A stretch of 10,617 bases of DNA, from positions 1-10,617 of the forward strand of contig JAQUQK010000049.1 in the NCBI GenBank assembly GCA_028716125.1, given 5' to 3'. How positions within the stretch are numbered: the stretch's first letter is position 1; each line of letters begins with the position of its first letter. Below, one piece after another: positions 1 to 6,235 of this stretch. Source of the DNA: Thermoplasmatota archaeon. GTDB lineage: Archaea; Thermoplasmatota; JAQUQK01. The translations under genes were made by a program, and so were the position numbers. The notes below the pieces were generated by a model. The model was not told where the DNA came from. It was given only the letters and a program-made list of their open reading frames with translations, and did no database searches.

Positions 1-1277
1 TGAAAGAAGCCATGGTAGCTATTGTGCCAGGTGATGCCTTTGGTGCTGATGATTATATCAGGATCTCTTATGCTACTTCGATGGCCAATCTGGAAAAAGG
101 CCTGGAGCGAATAGCCGAAGCTATGTCCCGGCTGAAAACAGCTAAAAAAGTTAAGAAAATTTATCTTCAGAATTATGTGACCAGGGTGAGAAAGCCAGTG
201 CCGGTGGAGATAGTTGGCGAGCTGAAGGTAAGAGACGCCCTGGTGACAGAAATAGAAAGTCACCTTGGATACGATAACTATTACGAGTGGAATGCCAATA
301 TCAACGGGACAATTGTCCAGCTCCGGACAAATGTGGGACATTTATATGATTTCTGGGTGGAGAACTGGTTTCCGGGACAGCTCGAAGCCGGGTTGGAGCC
401 GCAGGCGGTAATTTACGCCGTGGATAATATCCCGGGAAGAGAGCCGCGGGCTTACTATCATCCTGAGACCAGAACGGGGCTGCTGGTTAATGCTGACAAC
501 TATGGTTCGCTACGGAAGCTAGCCCTGGGTATGGTCATCGACTCTGAGGAACATTTAGGCATAAATGCCATTCGGGGGATGGCCGTGGCACTGGATGGCA
601 AAAGCCTCATCCTGGTGGGACAACCAGGAACAAGAAAAACCGAGCTGTTTTTTGAACTGCTGAAGGGCGCCGGGGTTCAGGCTCAGACCAATGAGATAGT
701 TTTTGTCAGATCTTCTGGCAGTAAGATTGTCGCAGATAGTGTGGAGAGGAAGTTTTTCATACCAACCAACACGGTTGAACTCGATAACCGGCTGGCCAAG
801 CTTTTTGACCATAGCCAGTGCGAAAATGTCGTGACCAGAAGAGAAGATTGCACCGACCAGAGCTGCCCCATTCAGGATGAATGCCGGCTGGATAAAGGCG
901 CACCATATTGTTTTAGAGCCTCGGCCGAAGCCCAGGCCATGCTCGACCCAACCTGGTTAGCCGGACAGCAGGGCTATGCCAGAAGAACCAGCTTGAAGTC
1001 TTTGGTCATTCTAAGAAATGATAAGGTTTCCCCTGCAGTGGTCGAACTGAAAAAAGATGAAGCACTGAGGATTCTGGAAAGCGGCGAACCGGCTGGAGCT
1101 GTCAGATCGTCAGGCTCAAAGGCACAGCCATTTTTCAATCCGCATCTTTTAATCATCAATGAAGATAAACTGGCCATTCAGCGGATGTTTTTTGCCAGGT
1201 TGCTTGACCAGGTTAAGTGCTATCTGGTCAATAGCGGTGTGGTTACTACTGAAGAATTAATAAAGACGGTGACGTGA
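1..1277 (+). CDS. Aspartate aminotransferase C-terminus fused to HPr-kinase-like P-loop domain (5' partial)
   Basis: The reading frame is open to the left edge, and there is no ribosome binding site before the first ATG at 12, so the gene starts outside the window. Numbering from that ATG, residues 1-40 match the end of class I aspartate aminotransferases: VAIVPGDAFG, then YIRISYATS with the arginine that binds the substrate carboxylate, then a LERIAEAM helix. With no stop, a second region follows (about 50-421). It carries the Walker A motif GQPGTRKT at 203-210, preceded by a NADNYGSLRKLALGMVID segment, and resembles HPr kinase/phosphorylase or PEP-carboxykinase-type P-loop folds. Cysteines at 270, 280, 285, 291 and 300 could bind zinc or an Fe-S cluster. 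The aminotransferase part would transaminate an amino acid using PLP. The substrate of the kinase-like part cannot be told, and the kinase assignment is weaker than the aminotransferase one. I do not recognise this fusion. Confidence 0.78.
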   Translation, partial: KEAMVAIVPGDAFGADDYIRISYATSMANLEKGLERIAEAMSRLKTAKKVKKIYLQNYVTRVRKPVPVEIVGELKVRDALVTEIESHLGYDNYYEWNANINGTIVQLRTNVGHLYDFWVENWFPGQLEAGLEPQAVIYAVDNIPGREPRAYYHPETRTGLLVNADNYGSLRKLALGMVIDSEEHLGINAIRGMAVALDGKSLILVGQPGTRKTELFFELLKGAGVQAQTNEIVFVRSSGSKIVADSVERKFFIPTNTVELDNRLAKLFDHSQCENVVTRREDCTDQSCPIQDECRLDKGAPYCFRASAEAQAMLDPTWLAGQQGYARRTSLKSLVILRNDKVSPAVVELKKDEALRILESGEPAGAVRSSGSKAQPFFNPHLLIINEDKLAIQRMFFARLLDQVKCYLVNSGVVTTEELIKTVT

Positions 1278-1309
1278 TACTCTGTCCCCAGGGGACAGAG
1301 TATCACGTC
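1271..1309. terminator. Perfect 19-bp hairpin shared by two convergent genes
   Basis: The arms at 1271-1289 and 1291-1309 are exact reverse complements separated by one base (1290). The hairpin contains the TGA stop of the left gene (1275-1277) and the stop of the convergent acyltransferase gene (1303-1305). On the plus strand, TTTTT follows at 1315-1319, as in an intrinsic terminator, although five bases separate it from the stem. The minus side has only a mixed A/T stretch. The inner TGTCCCC and GGGGACA resemble the GTGTCCC part of the dispersed repeat found elsewhere here, so it may also be a repeat element doing terminator duty. Confidence 0.75.
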
Positions 1310-1989
1310 CCTAATTTTTGAGAAACCTGGGTGGTAAGAGCCGGAATGTCAGCCGCTGTTTTACCGGCTGTCTCTACCGGTGCATGGAAAGTCACCTTTA
1401 TTTTTCCCCGGCGCGTGAATATTTTGCCCTTCGGCATTATTTCAAAAGTCCCTTTGATAGTGATGGGGATGATTGACGCCTGGGCAGCAATCGCCAGAAA
1501 AAAGCCCCCCCTCTTAAATTCGTGTAGCTTCCCATCGCAGCTTCGCGTCCCCTCGGGAAAAATCAGGAAAGGATAGCCTTTCTCCTTCATCGACCGTGTA
1601 GCCTCATTGATGCTTCTCCAGCCGCCACTCATTCTCCTTCTATCAACCGGTATAAAGCCCGCGAACCGCATAATCGCCCCAATGACTGGTATGCGGAAAA
1701 TGCTCTTTTTCAGGATGACCCGAACACGCTGGGGAATGACATAGAATAGAAGCGGGCCATCTAAAAAGCTCACATGATTAGCCATATAAACATAACTTTT
1801 CTTCGGGTCAACATTTTCCAGCCCTTCAACATCGATCTCAAGTCCCAATATCCAGCGGCTTACTCCGAAAGCCCATTTGCCAATATTGAGGACCGGCTCA
1901 TTTTTCCCCAATGCCCAGAAGACAGGTAGCATCGGGCTAATCACAATAATCGTTATCAGATAAAAACCGAGCAGAATGATCATTCGCAT
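1303..1989 (-). CDS. plsC: 1-acyl-sn-glycerol-3-phosphate acyltransferase family protein (PlsC-like)
   Basis: This 228-residue protein has the acyltransferase signature in order. A hydrophobic N-terminal segment (about 3-27) probably anchors it in the inner membrane. The catalytic NHVSFLD follows (H72 and D77 of the HX4D motif), then the VDRRR block near 115-119, the substrate-binding FPEGTRS at 144-150 and an IIPITIKGT strand near 181. The family transfers an acyl chain from acyl-ACP or acyl-CoA to lysophosphatidic acid, making phosphatidic acid for membrane lipids; some members acylate other lysolipids. Length and motif spacing are normal. The start is uncertain: ATG at 1989 and ATG at 1983 both lie behind only a weak AGG-type site. 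The gene converges on the left gene and shares its hairpin. No partner gene is adjacent, so the exact acyl acceptor is unproven. Confidence 0.9.
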   Translation of the reverse strand: MRMIILLGFYLITIIVISPMLPVFWALGKNEPVLNIGKWAFGVSRWILGLEIDVEGLENVDPKKSYVYMANHVSFLDGPLLFYVIPQRVRVILKKSIFRIPVIGAIMRFAGFIPVDRRRMSGGWRSINEATRSMKEKGYPFLIFPEGTRSCDGKLHEFKRGGFFLAIAAQASIIPITIKGTFEIMPKGKIFTRRGKIKVTFHAPVETAGKTAADIPALTTQVSQKLGT

Positions 1990-2702
1990 TTTACTGGAAG
2001 CGCCTTATATAAAACTTAACTCACCTGAATCTCTCTCTAATGATAACTGAATGACTGCTTTTTTTATAGGCCTTGAAAGCCTCTGCACTTTATAGAAGTT
2101 AAGTTTGCTGTGGTCCTCCTGACCCGGGTGAATCTCTCCGCCTTCACTTTCCCGCGCTACTTCCAAGGTCAGATCTCATCTGGATTCTCGAGCAAAGCAG
2201 CCGTCAACCCCGGTTTATCCCCGTCAAATAAATCCGCGATATTCCAGCCTCTGATTTCTGTCAGCAAAAGTTAAATAGTGAATTTTCGAAAGTCCGTTAA
2301 TACTGAAGTAGAGAGATACTTTTGCCGGTAGTTGCCTCCTCTCCAGCCTTTACCACTGGCCCTTTACCAGTCGCTCGGCCTGCTCGCTACTGAAATGTAT
2401 GTTAATCTATTTTGCCCCTTACTCCTTTAGATGTAATGCCTTCTCACAATGCCTTCTCAACAGGCCAATTTTCAAGTATAAATAATATCCGCTCCCTGAG
2501 CTCTTGACTGCCTGATAACTTTTAATTGATTATCAATTATTTACTAATCTTTGGCGGTTTCCCGGCCAGAATGCGACTGTAATTTTGTTTAAAGGCTATC
2601 TTTGAGGCAACAAACCGGGCCCATCTGGTTATTAAATCAGGCTCTAGTCGAAGTTGCAACTTTTTGTGTTTTTTTCTTGAGGCTATTGCTCCATCAAATG
2701 CG
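1990..2702. other. Intergenic stretch with no convincing gene
   Basis: I see no coding region with a start, ribosome binding site and plausible protein on either strand. Small structures are present. An inverted pair AACTTAAC (2013-2020) / GTTAAGTT (2098-2105) lies upstream of the acyltransferase gene. A 13-bp tandem duplication, AATGCCTTCTCA plus one base, occupies 2435-2447 and 2448-2460. A repeated CTTTACCA lies near 2349-2368. A strong promoter for the acyltransferase gene could not be identified. The region could contain an unrecognised RNA, but no known riboswitch pattern stood out. Confidence 0.5.
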
Positions 2703-2738
2703 AAAATAGGAAATATAATTTGTGTCCCTATTTTTTTA
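2703..2738 (-). repeat. Dispersed repeat, copy A, next to a gene end
   Basis: This copy has the core AAAATAGGAAATAT, then GTGTCCC and a T run. Its ends are inverted (AAAATAGG and CCTATTTT), so it can fold into an 8-bp stem with a 16-base loop, flanked on the plus strand by a run of T. It lies immediately past, and overlaps by three bases, the stop codon of the minus-strand exported-protein gene, where it could serve as a transcription terminator. It is one of five same-orientation copies in this window. Confidence 0.65.
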
Positions 2739-3215
2739 TTCTCCGTTAAGTTTGCTTTCTATATATTTGTTGATATTATCCCAATGGTTTCTTGCATCCT
2801 CAAGCTTTTTTTCAGCCTTATCTTTCTGATCTTCGCTTCCAGTCTGATAGTATTCAGCATAGATTTTGGACGCATCGATATAATCATCGGCTACAATTTC
2901 CATCTCTTTGCTTATAGTTTTATCTTTAACCCCGGACCAGGCCTTTTTCATTATGCTGGCTATGGTACCAATCGACTCGTTAAATTTGATACAATCATCA
3001 GAGTTAACCTTCTTACTTTCATAAAGCATCTCATTGTACTCACATAAAGCTTGCACATACAGAGCCAGAGGATATAATGACCCCCATTCTAAATAAAACC
3101 CCATCAGTTCCTGTGAAGGCATTTCAGAGACCTGTGCTCTTATTTCGTTTGGCTTACCAATCAGCACAACCATAATAGTGACGGCCATCAGAGTCATTGC
3201 TATTTTGCTTCTCAT
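2736..3215 (-). CDS. Small exported protein of unknown function
   Basis: This is a 159-residue protein that I do not recognise. The start at 3215 is chosen because GAGGAGG lies five bases upstream and a typical signal peptide begins exactly there: MRSK, then a hydrophobic stretch at about 5-20, then likely cleavage after IRA (residue 27), so the product is exported. An in-frame extension upstream to 3320 has no such site and crosses the structured leader, so I reject it. The mature part of about 130 residues is helical and charged, rich in lysine and glutamate near the C-terminus (SEDQKDKAEKKLEDARNHW), and has two cysteines 17 residues apart (CEYNEM and DDCIKF) that could form a disulfide. 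No enzyme motif is visible. It is a single-gene unit with its own promoter and a dispersed repeat at its 3' end. Confidence 0.72.
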   Translation of the reverse strand: MRSKIAMTLMAVTIMVVLIGKPNEIRAQVSEMPSQELMGFYLEWGSLYPLALYVQALCEYNEMLYESKKVNSDDCIKFNESIGTIASIMKKAWSGVKDKTISKEMEIVADDYIDASKIYAEYYQTGSEDQKDKAEKKLEDARNHWDNINKYIESKLNGE

Positions 3216-3260
3216 AATTTCCTCCTCTAAACTAATATTTTTCATTCCCGTCATAACCGC

Positions 3261-3305
3261 CGATTTTATCCGACCCTTTATTAACACCCGGGCTTGATAA
3301 AATCG
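3261..3305 (-). promoter_or_regulatory. Inverted repeat in the leader of the exported-protein gene
   Basis: The exact 10-bp arms CGATTTTATC (3261-3270) and GATAAAATCG (3296-3305) enclose a 25-base loop containing CCCGGG. Both arms are flanked by CCGCC-type sequence. The element lies between the predicted transcription start and the ribosome binding site of the minus-strand gene at 3215, so it would be an mRNA leader hairpin or a regulator site. The role is inferred from position only. Confidence 0.45.
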
Positions 3306-3331
3306 CCGCCTCTTCACCACTTCTTGCCATT

Positions 3332-3361
3332 ATCTTAAGATTTAATTCAACCCTGTGTCAA
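3332..3361 (-). promoter_or_regulatory. Candidate sigma70 promoter for the exported-protein gene
   Basis: Reading the minus strand, TTGACA (3356-3361) is followed after 18 bases by TAAGAT (3332-3337). Transcription would start near 3325 and leave a leader of about 110 bases before the ATG at 3215. The -35 is consensus and the -10 is mediocre. Confidence 0.5.
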
Positions 3362-3802
3362 CGACTACCGAATAAGATTAGAGCTAAATAAATGTCTAAC
3401 CGTTAGCCAGAGCTTTTTCGACTGATAGTTAATTTTATTATTGACAGAAAAATAGGAGACGGCTGAGGAAAACAGAGGACGACGCTGCTTTCCTCTTCTT
3501 AAAGGGATTATAATTTATTTTTTTTAAAGAACAGAGTCAAACAACTGTTCGCCAGGTCAGAGCAATATATAGATCCTAATGATGAGAAGGATGTAGTCAG
3601 CAATCGCCAGTTCAACTTTTCAAGTCTACCCACGACACAGTTCTTCCACCAACTAAATTACCTGTTCAATTCCATCTTTTTTATTCCTTTTGGAATTCAG
3701 CAGCGCCAGCTTAAGATTCAATGAAATTGAATAAACATAAGTGTGGACTCTATGCTGGCTTCTGTGATTTACTGAACACAATTAGCACTCTATCTGTTTC
3801 CA
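3362..3802. other. Intergenic stretch with no convincing gene
   Basis: No reading frame here has a credible start and protein. A 7-bp inverted repeat, GAGGAAA (3465-3471) / TTTCCTC (3489-3495), is present but lacks a clear T run. The stretch separates the promoter of the exported-protein gene from the repeat at the end of the PIN gene. Confidence 0.5.
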
Positions 3803-3840
3803 CCCCAAAATAGGAAATATAGACTGTGTCCCCAGTTTTC
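3803..3840 (-). repeat. Dispersed repeat, copy B, just beyond the PIN gene
   Basis: CCCCAAAATAGGAAATAT is followed by AGACTGTGTCCCCAGTTTTC. The copy starts about 20 bases past the stop of the minus-strand PIN gene, a position equivalent to copy A at the previous gene. Bases 3803-3828 match the copy next to the IS110-family element (10487-10512) at 25 of 26 positions, so this copy serves as the uninterrupted reference for that insertion. Confidence 0.65.
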
Positions 3841-3861
3841 CCAGTCTTCCCCCTATCTGGC

Positions 3862-4404
3862 CTACAACATTCTTTCTATTTCTTTAAGTACATTCTCAAA
3901 ATGACAGATATCATCTGTATCTCTCTGGGTTGAAACTTTTTTTCTCAGATAATCAACCCTTCTCTTTAAATCTGATAAAGATAAGCTCCTGGTCCTTATG
4001 GTTTCAGCTAACAGTTCTGGAGTCCTTTTTAATCTGTGTTCGGTTATTATTCTTTTTACTTCTCTCATAAAAGCCCTGTTATTCTCGTCTGATAGCATGG
4101 AACAGTTATGGTAACAGGCATAAGCAAGCGAAGCTGCTTCTCCGATATCTAATGTTGTTGTCAGTTCAGAAAATAATTTTAGTTCTTTAATATCATTCAG
4201 AGACACCCTCCAGATTAGCCGGGCATTTATTATCTTCTGGAGGACATTTCTTTGCTTGTCCCATTTAATTTCGCTGGTAACCTCTTCAGTTATCAAAAAG
4301 ACATAGCCGGATGCCTTAGGCACGACAGGCAGGACATCTAATTTAATCAAATCTATGACAGAATTTGCATCCATTACTATTGAGCCTCTTCCCCCTCCGG
4401 CCAA
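3862..4404 (-). CDS. PIN-domain ribonuclease, likely toxin partner of the upstream XRE-protease
   Basis: This 180-residue protein has the acidic pattern of PIN-domain RNases, which cut RNA with Mg2+ or Mn2+. D12 follows the first strand (SIVMDANSVIDLI), acidic residues in EEVTSEI (41 and 45) follow, then GE at 88-89 in LDIGEAASLAYA, and D106 in MLSDEN. The DIGEA block is typical of PIN proteins related to VapC. The C-terminal 65 residues are a basic helical extension longer than a minimal VapC. I choose TTG at 4404 because GGGAGG lies five bases upstream and the first beta strand needs residues before the ATG at 4374; that ATG is the alternative. The gene lies 17 bases after the XRE-ImmA stop, so the two form an operon. 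It is likely a toxin or regulatory RNase; the target RNA is unknown. Confidence 0.78.
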   Translation of the reverse strand: MAGGGRGSIVMDANSVIDLIKLDVLPVVPKASGYVFLITEEVTSEIKWDKQRNVLQKIINARLIWRVSLNDIKELKLFSELTTTLDIGEAASLAYACYHNCSMLSDENNRAFMREVKRIITEHRLKRTPELLAETIRTRSLSLSDLKRRVDYLRKKVSTQRDTDDICHFENVLKEIERML

Positions 4405-4421
4405 CTCTGCCTCCCACCTAT

Positions 4422-5669
4422 TTAAGTGGTGCGTCTGGCTTCAGAAATGGCATAAATGTCTTCATTTTGTAAGCCAGCCAGCTCGAGCAATTCAATCAGC
4501 TTATTCCTGCTGATGAGCCCTCCCCTTGCTGCTTCGACTGCCCGATAGAAAAGATGCTCGGTGGCGTTTTGGAAAATACCCCCTTTCTCACTATCCTTAT
4601 CGGAGTCTTTCTTTCTCAGAATATCCTTAATCGCCTTACCGGTGGGGCTTCTATCCTCTGTTAAAAGCGAATCTTTCTCTTTTCCATTTATAAGATTCAG
4701 GTCATTGAGCCTCCAGATAGAGGCTTCGACGCTTACCCCAAAATATCTGGCCATATCTGCCACGTCCAGATAATCAATCCTGGATTGCCCGGACTGTTTC
4801 CCAGAGCCCCGTCTGGCTGCGTAGCTTTCAACTTTATCTTTGACCATCAATGGCACCTGAATCCTTGACGGCATGGCCTTGCCGCGCCTCTGTAAGAACT
4901 CTCTTATGGCATTTTCTGGCATAAGAAAACAAGCGGCAAAAACATCTGCTCTTACTTCTCGAAGATCTTTCTTGCCTTCTTCCCGGGAAACTATCGCCGG
5001 TAAATCATTCAGGTCACAGAGGGCATGACAGTATTCATGAATAACCGAATATCTCTGGCGAACAAGAGGTTCGGTGCTATTAATTACGCAGATAGTGGCC
5101 TGGCCAGAGCGAAAAGTAAAACCGGAAAGCCCTGGCGGCAATTGCATCTCGAGGGTTAAAACCCCCTGGGCATCGAGCAAAGAAGCCGGGTCGCCTACCG
5201 GAGCAACTCCCAGGCCGAGCCTGTTTCTTTCCTGAGTAGCAATCTCTTGTCCCTGCTCAACGGCATCCCACCTGGTGCGCATTTTTCGGTCGTATGCACA
5301 AAGAGGTCCAGAACTAAGGCGGTTGACGCCCAATTTATTTTCAAGGTCAAGGATAGCATTGATGATTTCCAGCCCTCTGTTCATGCCTTCCTGTATTTGA
5401 TGCTCAGAACGAACCTCCGGAACTGCCCTTAAAATGTAAGAGATCCCCTCAGCCTCAAAGGCCTCTTCAAAAAAGCTGTGAATTGGACGCCCATATAAAC
5501 GCGCTAAAGCCGCCAGCTCCAGACTTGAAACCTTTCTCTTGCCTGCTTCAATCTGGGCAATTACGGGCCGAACCAGGCCCAGGGCGCTTGCCACCTGTTC
5601 CTGAGTAAATCGAGCTTTTTCCCTGGCTTCCTTTAGCCTTCGGGCCAGTTCTTCCTGGGTTATGGTCAT
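4422..5669 (-). CDS. XRE-family regulator fused to an ImmA/IrrE metallopeptidase
   Basis: This 415-residue protein has three parts. Residues 5-65 form a Cro/XRE helix-turn-helix (FTQEQVASALGLVRPVIAQI, then EAGKRKVSSLELAALARLYG). Residues about 150-320 are an ImmA/IrrE zinc peptidase, with HEYCH at 211-215, the third-ligand glutamate E238 in REVRADVFAACFLMP and a C-terminal DVADMARYFGVS helical segment. A charged tail runs to 415. Family members cleave a repressor or partner protein upon a signal (ImmA in ICEBs1, IrrE/PprI in Deinococcus). In toxin-antitoxin-like loci, such fusions serve as the DNA-binding partner. The ATG at 5669 has AGGAAG five bases upstream. The protein probably binds the palindromes in its own promoter and controls the PIN protein encoded next. 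Whether it neutralises the PIN protein by binding or by proteolysis cannot be seen. Confidence 0.9.
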   Translation of the reverse strand: MTITQEELARRLKEAREKARFTQEQVASALGLVRPVIAQIEAGKRKVSSLELAALARLYGRPIHSFFEEAFEAEGISYILRAVPEVRSEHQIQEGMNRGLEIINAILDLENKLGVNRLSSGPLCAYDRKMRTRWDAVEQGQEIATQERNRLGLGVAPVGDPASLLDAQGVLTLEMQLPPGLSGFTFRSGQATICVINSTEPLVRQRYSVIHEYCHALCDLNDLPAIVSREEGKKDLREVRADVFAACFLMPENAIREFLQRRGKAMPSRIQVPLMVKDKVESYAARRGSGKQSGQSRIDYLDVADMARYFGVSVEASIWRLNDLNLINGKEKDSLLTEDRSPTGKAIKDILRKKDSDKDSEKGGIFQNATEHLFYRAVEAARGGLISRNKLIELLELAGLQNEDIYAISEARRTT

Positions 5670-5711
5670 CTTTGCTTCCTTTAATTAACTTAATAAGCCT
5701 GTGCGGAGACA

Positions 5712-5826
5712 GTAATATTATTGATTGCGAGTGTTCTTTGGAATTTGTTTTGCTGCCTCCCTTTTAGAATATAGATAATATTACATCTATTGTCAAGACT
5801 TGGATTATTATGTAACAATATATTAC
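5712..5826. promoter_or_regulatory. Cluster of palindromic operator candidates for the XRE regulator
   Basis: GTAATATTAT (5712-5721) recurs inverted as ATAATATTAC (5775-5784), and GTAACAATATATTAC (5812-5826) is a third, related palindrome with GTAA/TTAC ends. The middle site lies between the -35 and -10 of the promoter. Repeated palindromes across a promoter are the usual arrangement for autoregulating XRE proteins; binding is inferred. Confidence 0.5.
5768..5796 (-). promoter_or_regulatory. Sigma70-type promoter of the XRE-ImmA/PIN operon
   Basis: On the minus strand, TTGACA (5791-5796) is followed after exactly 17 bases by TATATT (5768-5773). Transcription would begin near 5761, about 90 bases before the ATG at 5669. 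The spacer contains the GTAATATTAT palindrome, so a repressor bound there would block polymerase. Confidence 0.7.
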
Positions 5827-5953
5827 TTATTACAAGAGAAAAGCGTGCTCTGCACCCTATCCCAGTGACAAGATTAATCCTATGCCAATCAGATTAAATT
5901 GATTAAAATTCATCCGATAGTCCCTCATTTATCCCACAGCTCCGCCGCCAGAG

Positions 5954-5989
5954 AAAAAATAGGAAATATCTAGGGTGTCCCGATTTTTA
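5954..5989 (-). repeat. Dispersed repeat, copy C, at the left border of the GC-rich block
   Basis: A-rich start, TAGGAAATAT, then TAGGGTGTCCCGATTTTTA. It matches copy D (10435-10470) at 32 of 36 positions in the same orientation, closer than to copies A or B. GC-rich DNA begins directly after it. Short arms (AAAAAT / ATTTTT) can pair. Confidence 0.65.
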
Positions 5990-5998
5990 GGTTGTGTG

Positions 5999-6036
5999 GG
6001 CGCGACATTCGCGCCGTGTAGCGGGGAAAGCCCGCT
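5999..6036. repeat. Two adjacent GC-rich hairpins
   Basis: GGCGCGA (5999-6005) and TCGCGCC (6009-6015) form a 7-bp stem with a 3-base loop. AGCGGG (6020-6025) and CCCGCT (6031-6036) form a 6-bp stem with a 5-base loop. They lie between copy C and the abiE promoter, with no coding frame that I can support. They could be the terminator of a lost upstream gene or a dispersed palindromic element brought in with the abiE block. Confidence 0.5.
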
Positions 6037-6109
6037 CCTGGGTTTATCTACCGGAGGCGGGGAAGGAACGTCGGTGAGCGGGTTCTTCGGCGCTTGACGC
6101 GCACGCGGG

Positions 6110-6133
6110 AAACCCATAATATAAGATGGGTTT
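6110..6133. promoter_or_regulatory. Upstream inverted-repeat operator of abiE (IR1)
   Basis: AAACCCAT and ATGGGTTT are perfect 8-bp arms around AATATAAG, with partial pairing continuing outward. It shares the half site ACCCATAATAT with IR2 about 75 bases downstream. Known AbiEi antitoxins bind two inverted repeats cooperatively and repress their own operon, so this is the likely distal site. Confidence 0.7.
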
Positions 6134-6167
6134 CGCGTGAGGGTGTCAATAAGCACAGACTTTACAC

Positions 6168-6196
6168 TTGACATCTTGGCCAAATACCCATAATAT
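6168..6196 (+). promoter_or_regulatory. Sigma70 promoter of the abiE operon
   Basis: TTGACA (6168-6173), a 17-base spacer and TAATAT (6191-6196). Transcription would start near 6203, some 24-33 bases before the antitoxin start. The -10 lies inside operator IR2, which fits repression by steric blocking. Confidence 0.78.
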
Positions 6197-6207
6197 TGCT
6201 ATGGGTA
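6185..6207. promoter_or_regulatory. Promoter-proximal inverted-repeat operator of abiE (IR2)
   Basis: TACCCAT (6185-6191) and ATGGGTA (6201-6207) are exact 7-bp arms around a 9-base centre. The site covers the -10 element and the expected transcription start. Its sequence is closely related to IR1. Confidence 0.72.
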
Positions 6208-6235
6208 ACGTGAAACCAAGTCAAGGATGCCGAAG

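Noticed and set aside
2013..2105. AACTTAAC / GTTAAGTT pair upstream of the acyltransferase gene as a regulator operator.
   Set aside because: The arms are 77 bases apart and AT-rich; chance is likely and no promoter geometry supports it.
2664..3047. Plus-strand frame of 127 codons rich in Ile and Phe.
   Set aside because: It lies opposite the exported-protein gene, has no convincing ribosome site, and its hydrophobicity follows from the antisense of a lysine/glutamate-rich protein.
3216..3320. N-terminal extension of the exported protein to 3320.
   Set aside because: No ribosome site exists there, and it would place 35 basic residues before a normal signal peptide; GAGGAGG precedes the ATG at 3215.
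5929..6183. Minus-strand frame of 84 codons across the abiE upstream region.
   Set aside because: It spans a repeat copy, two hairpins and operator IR1, and its proline-rich translation resembles no protein.
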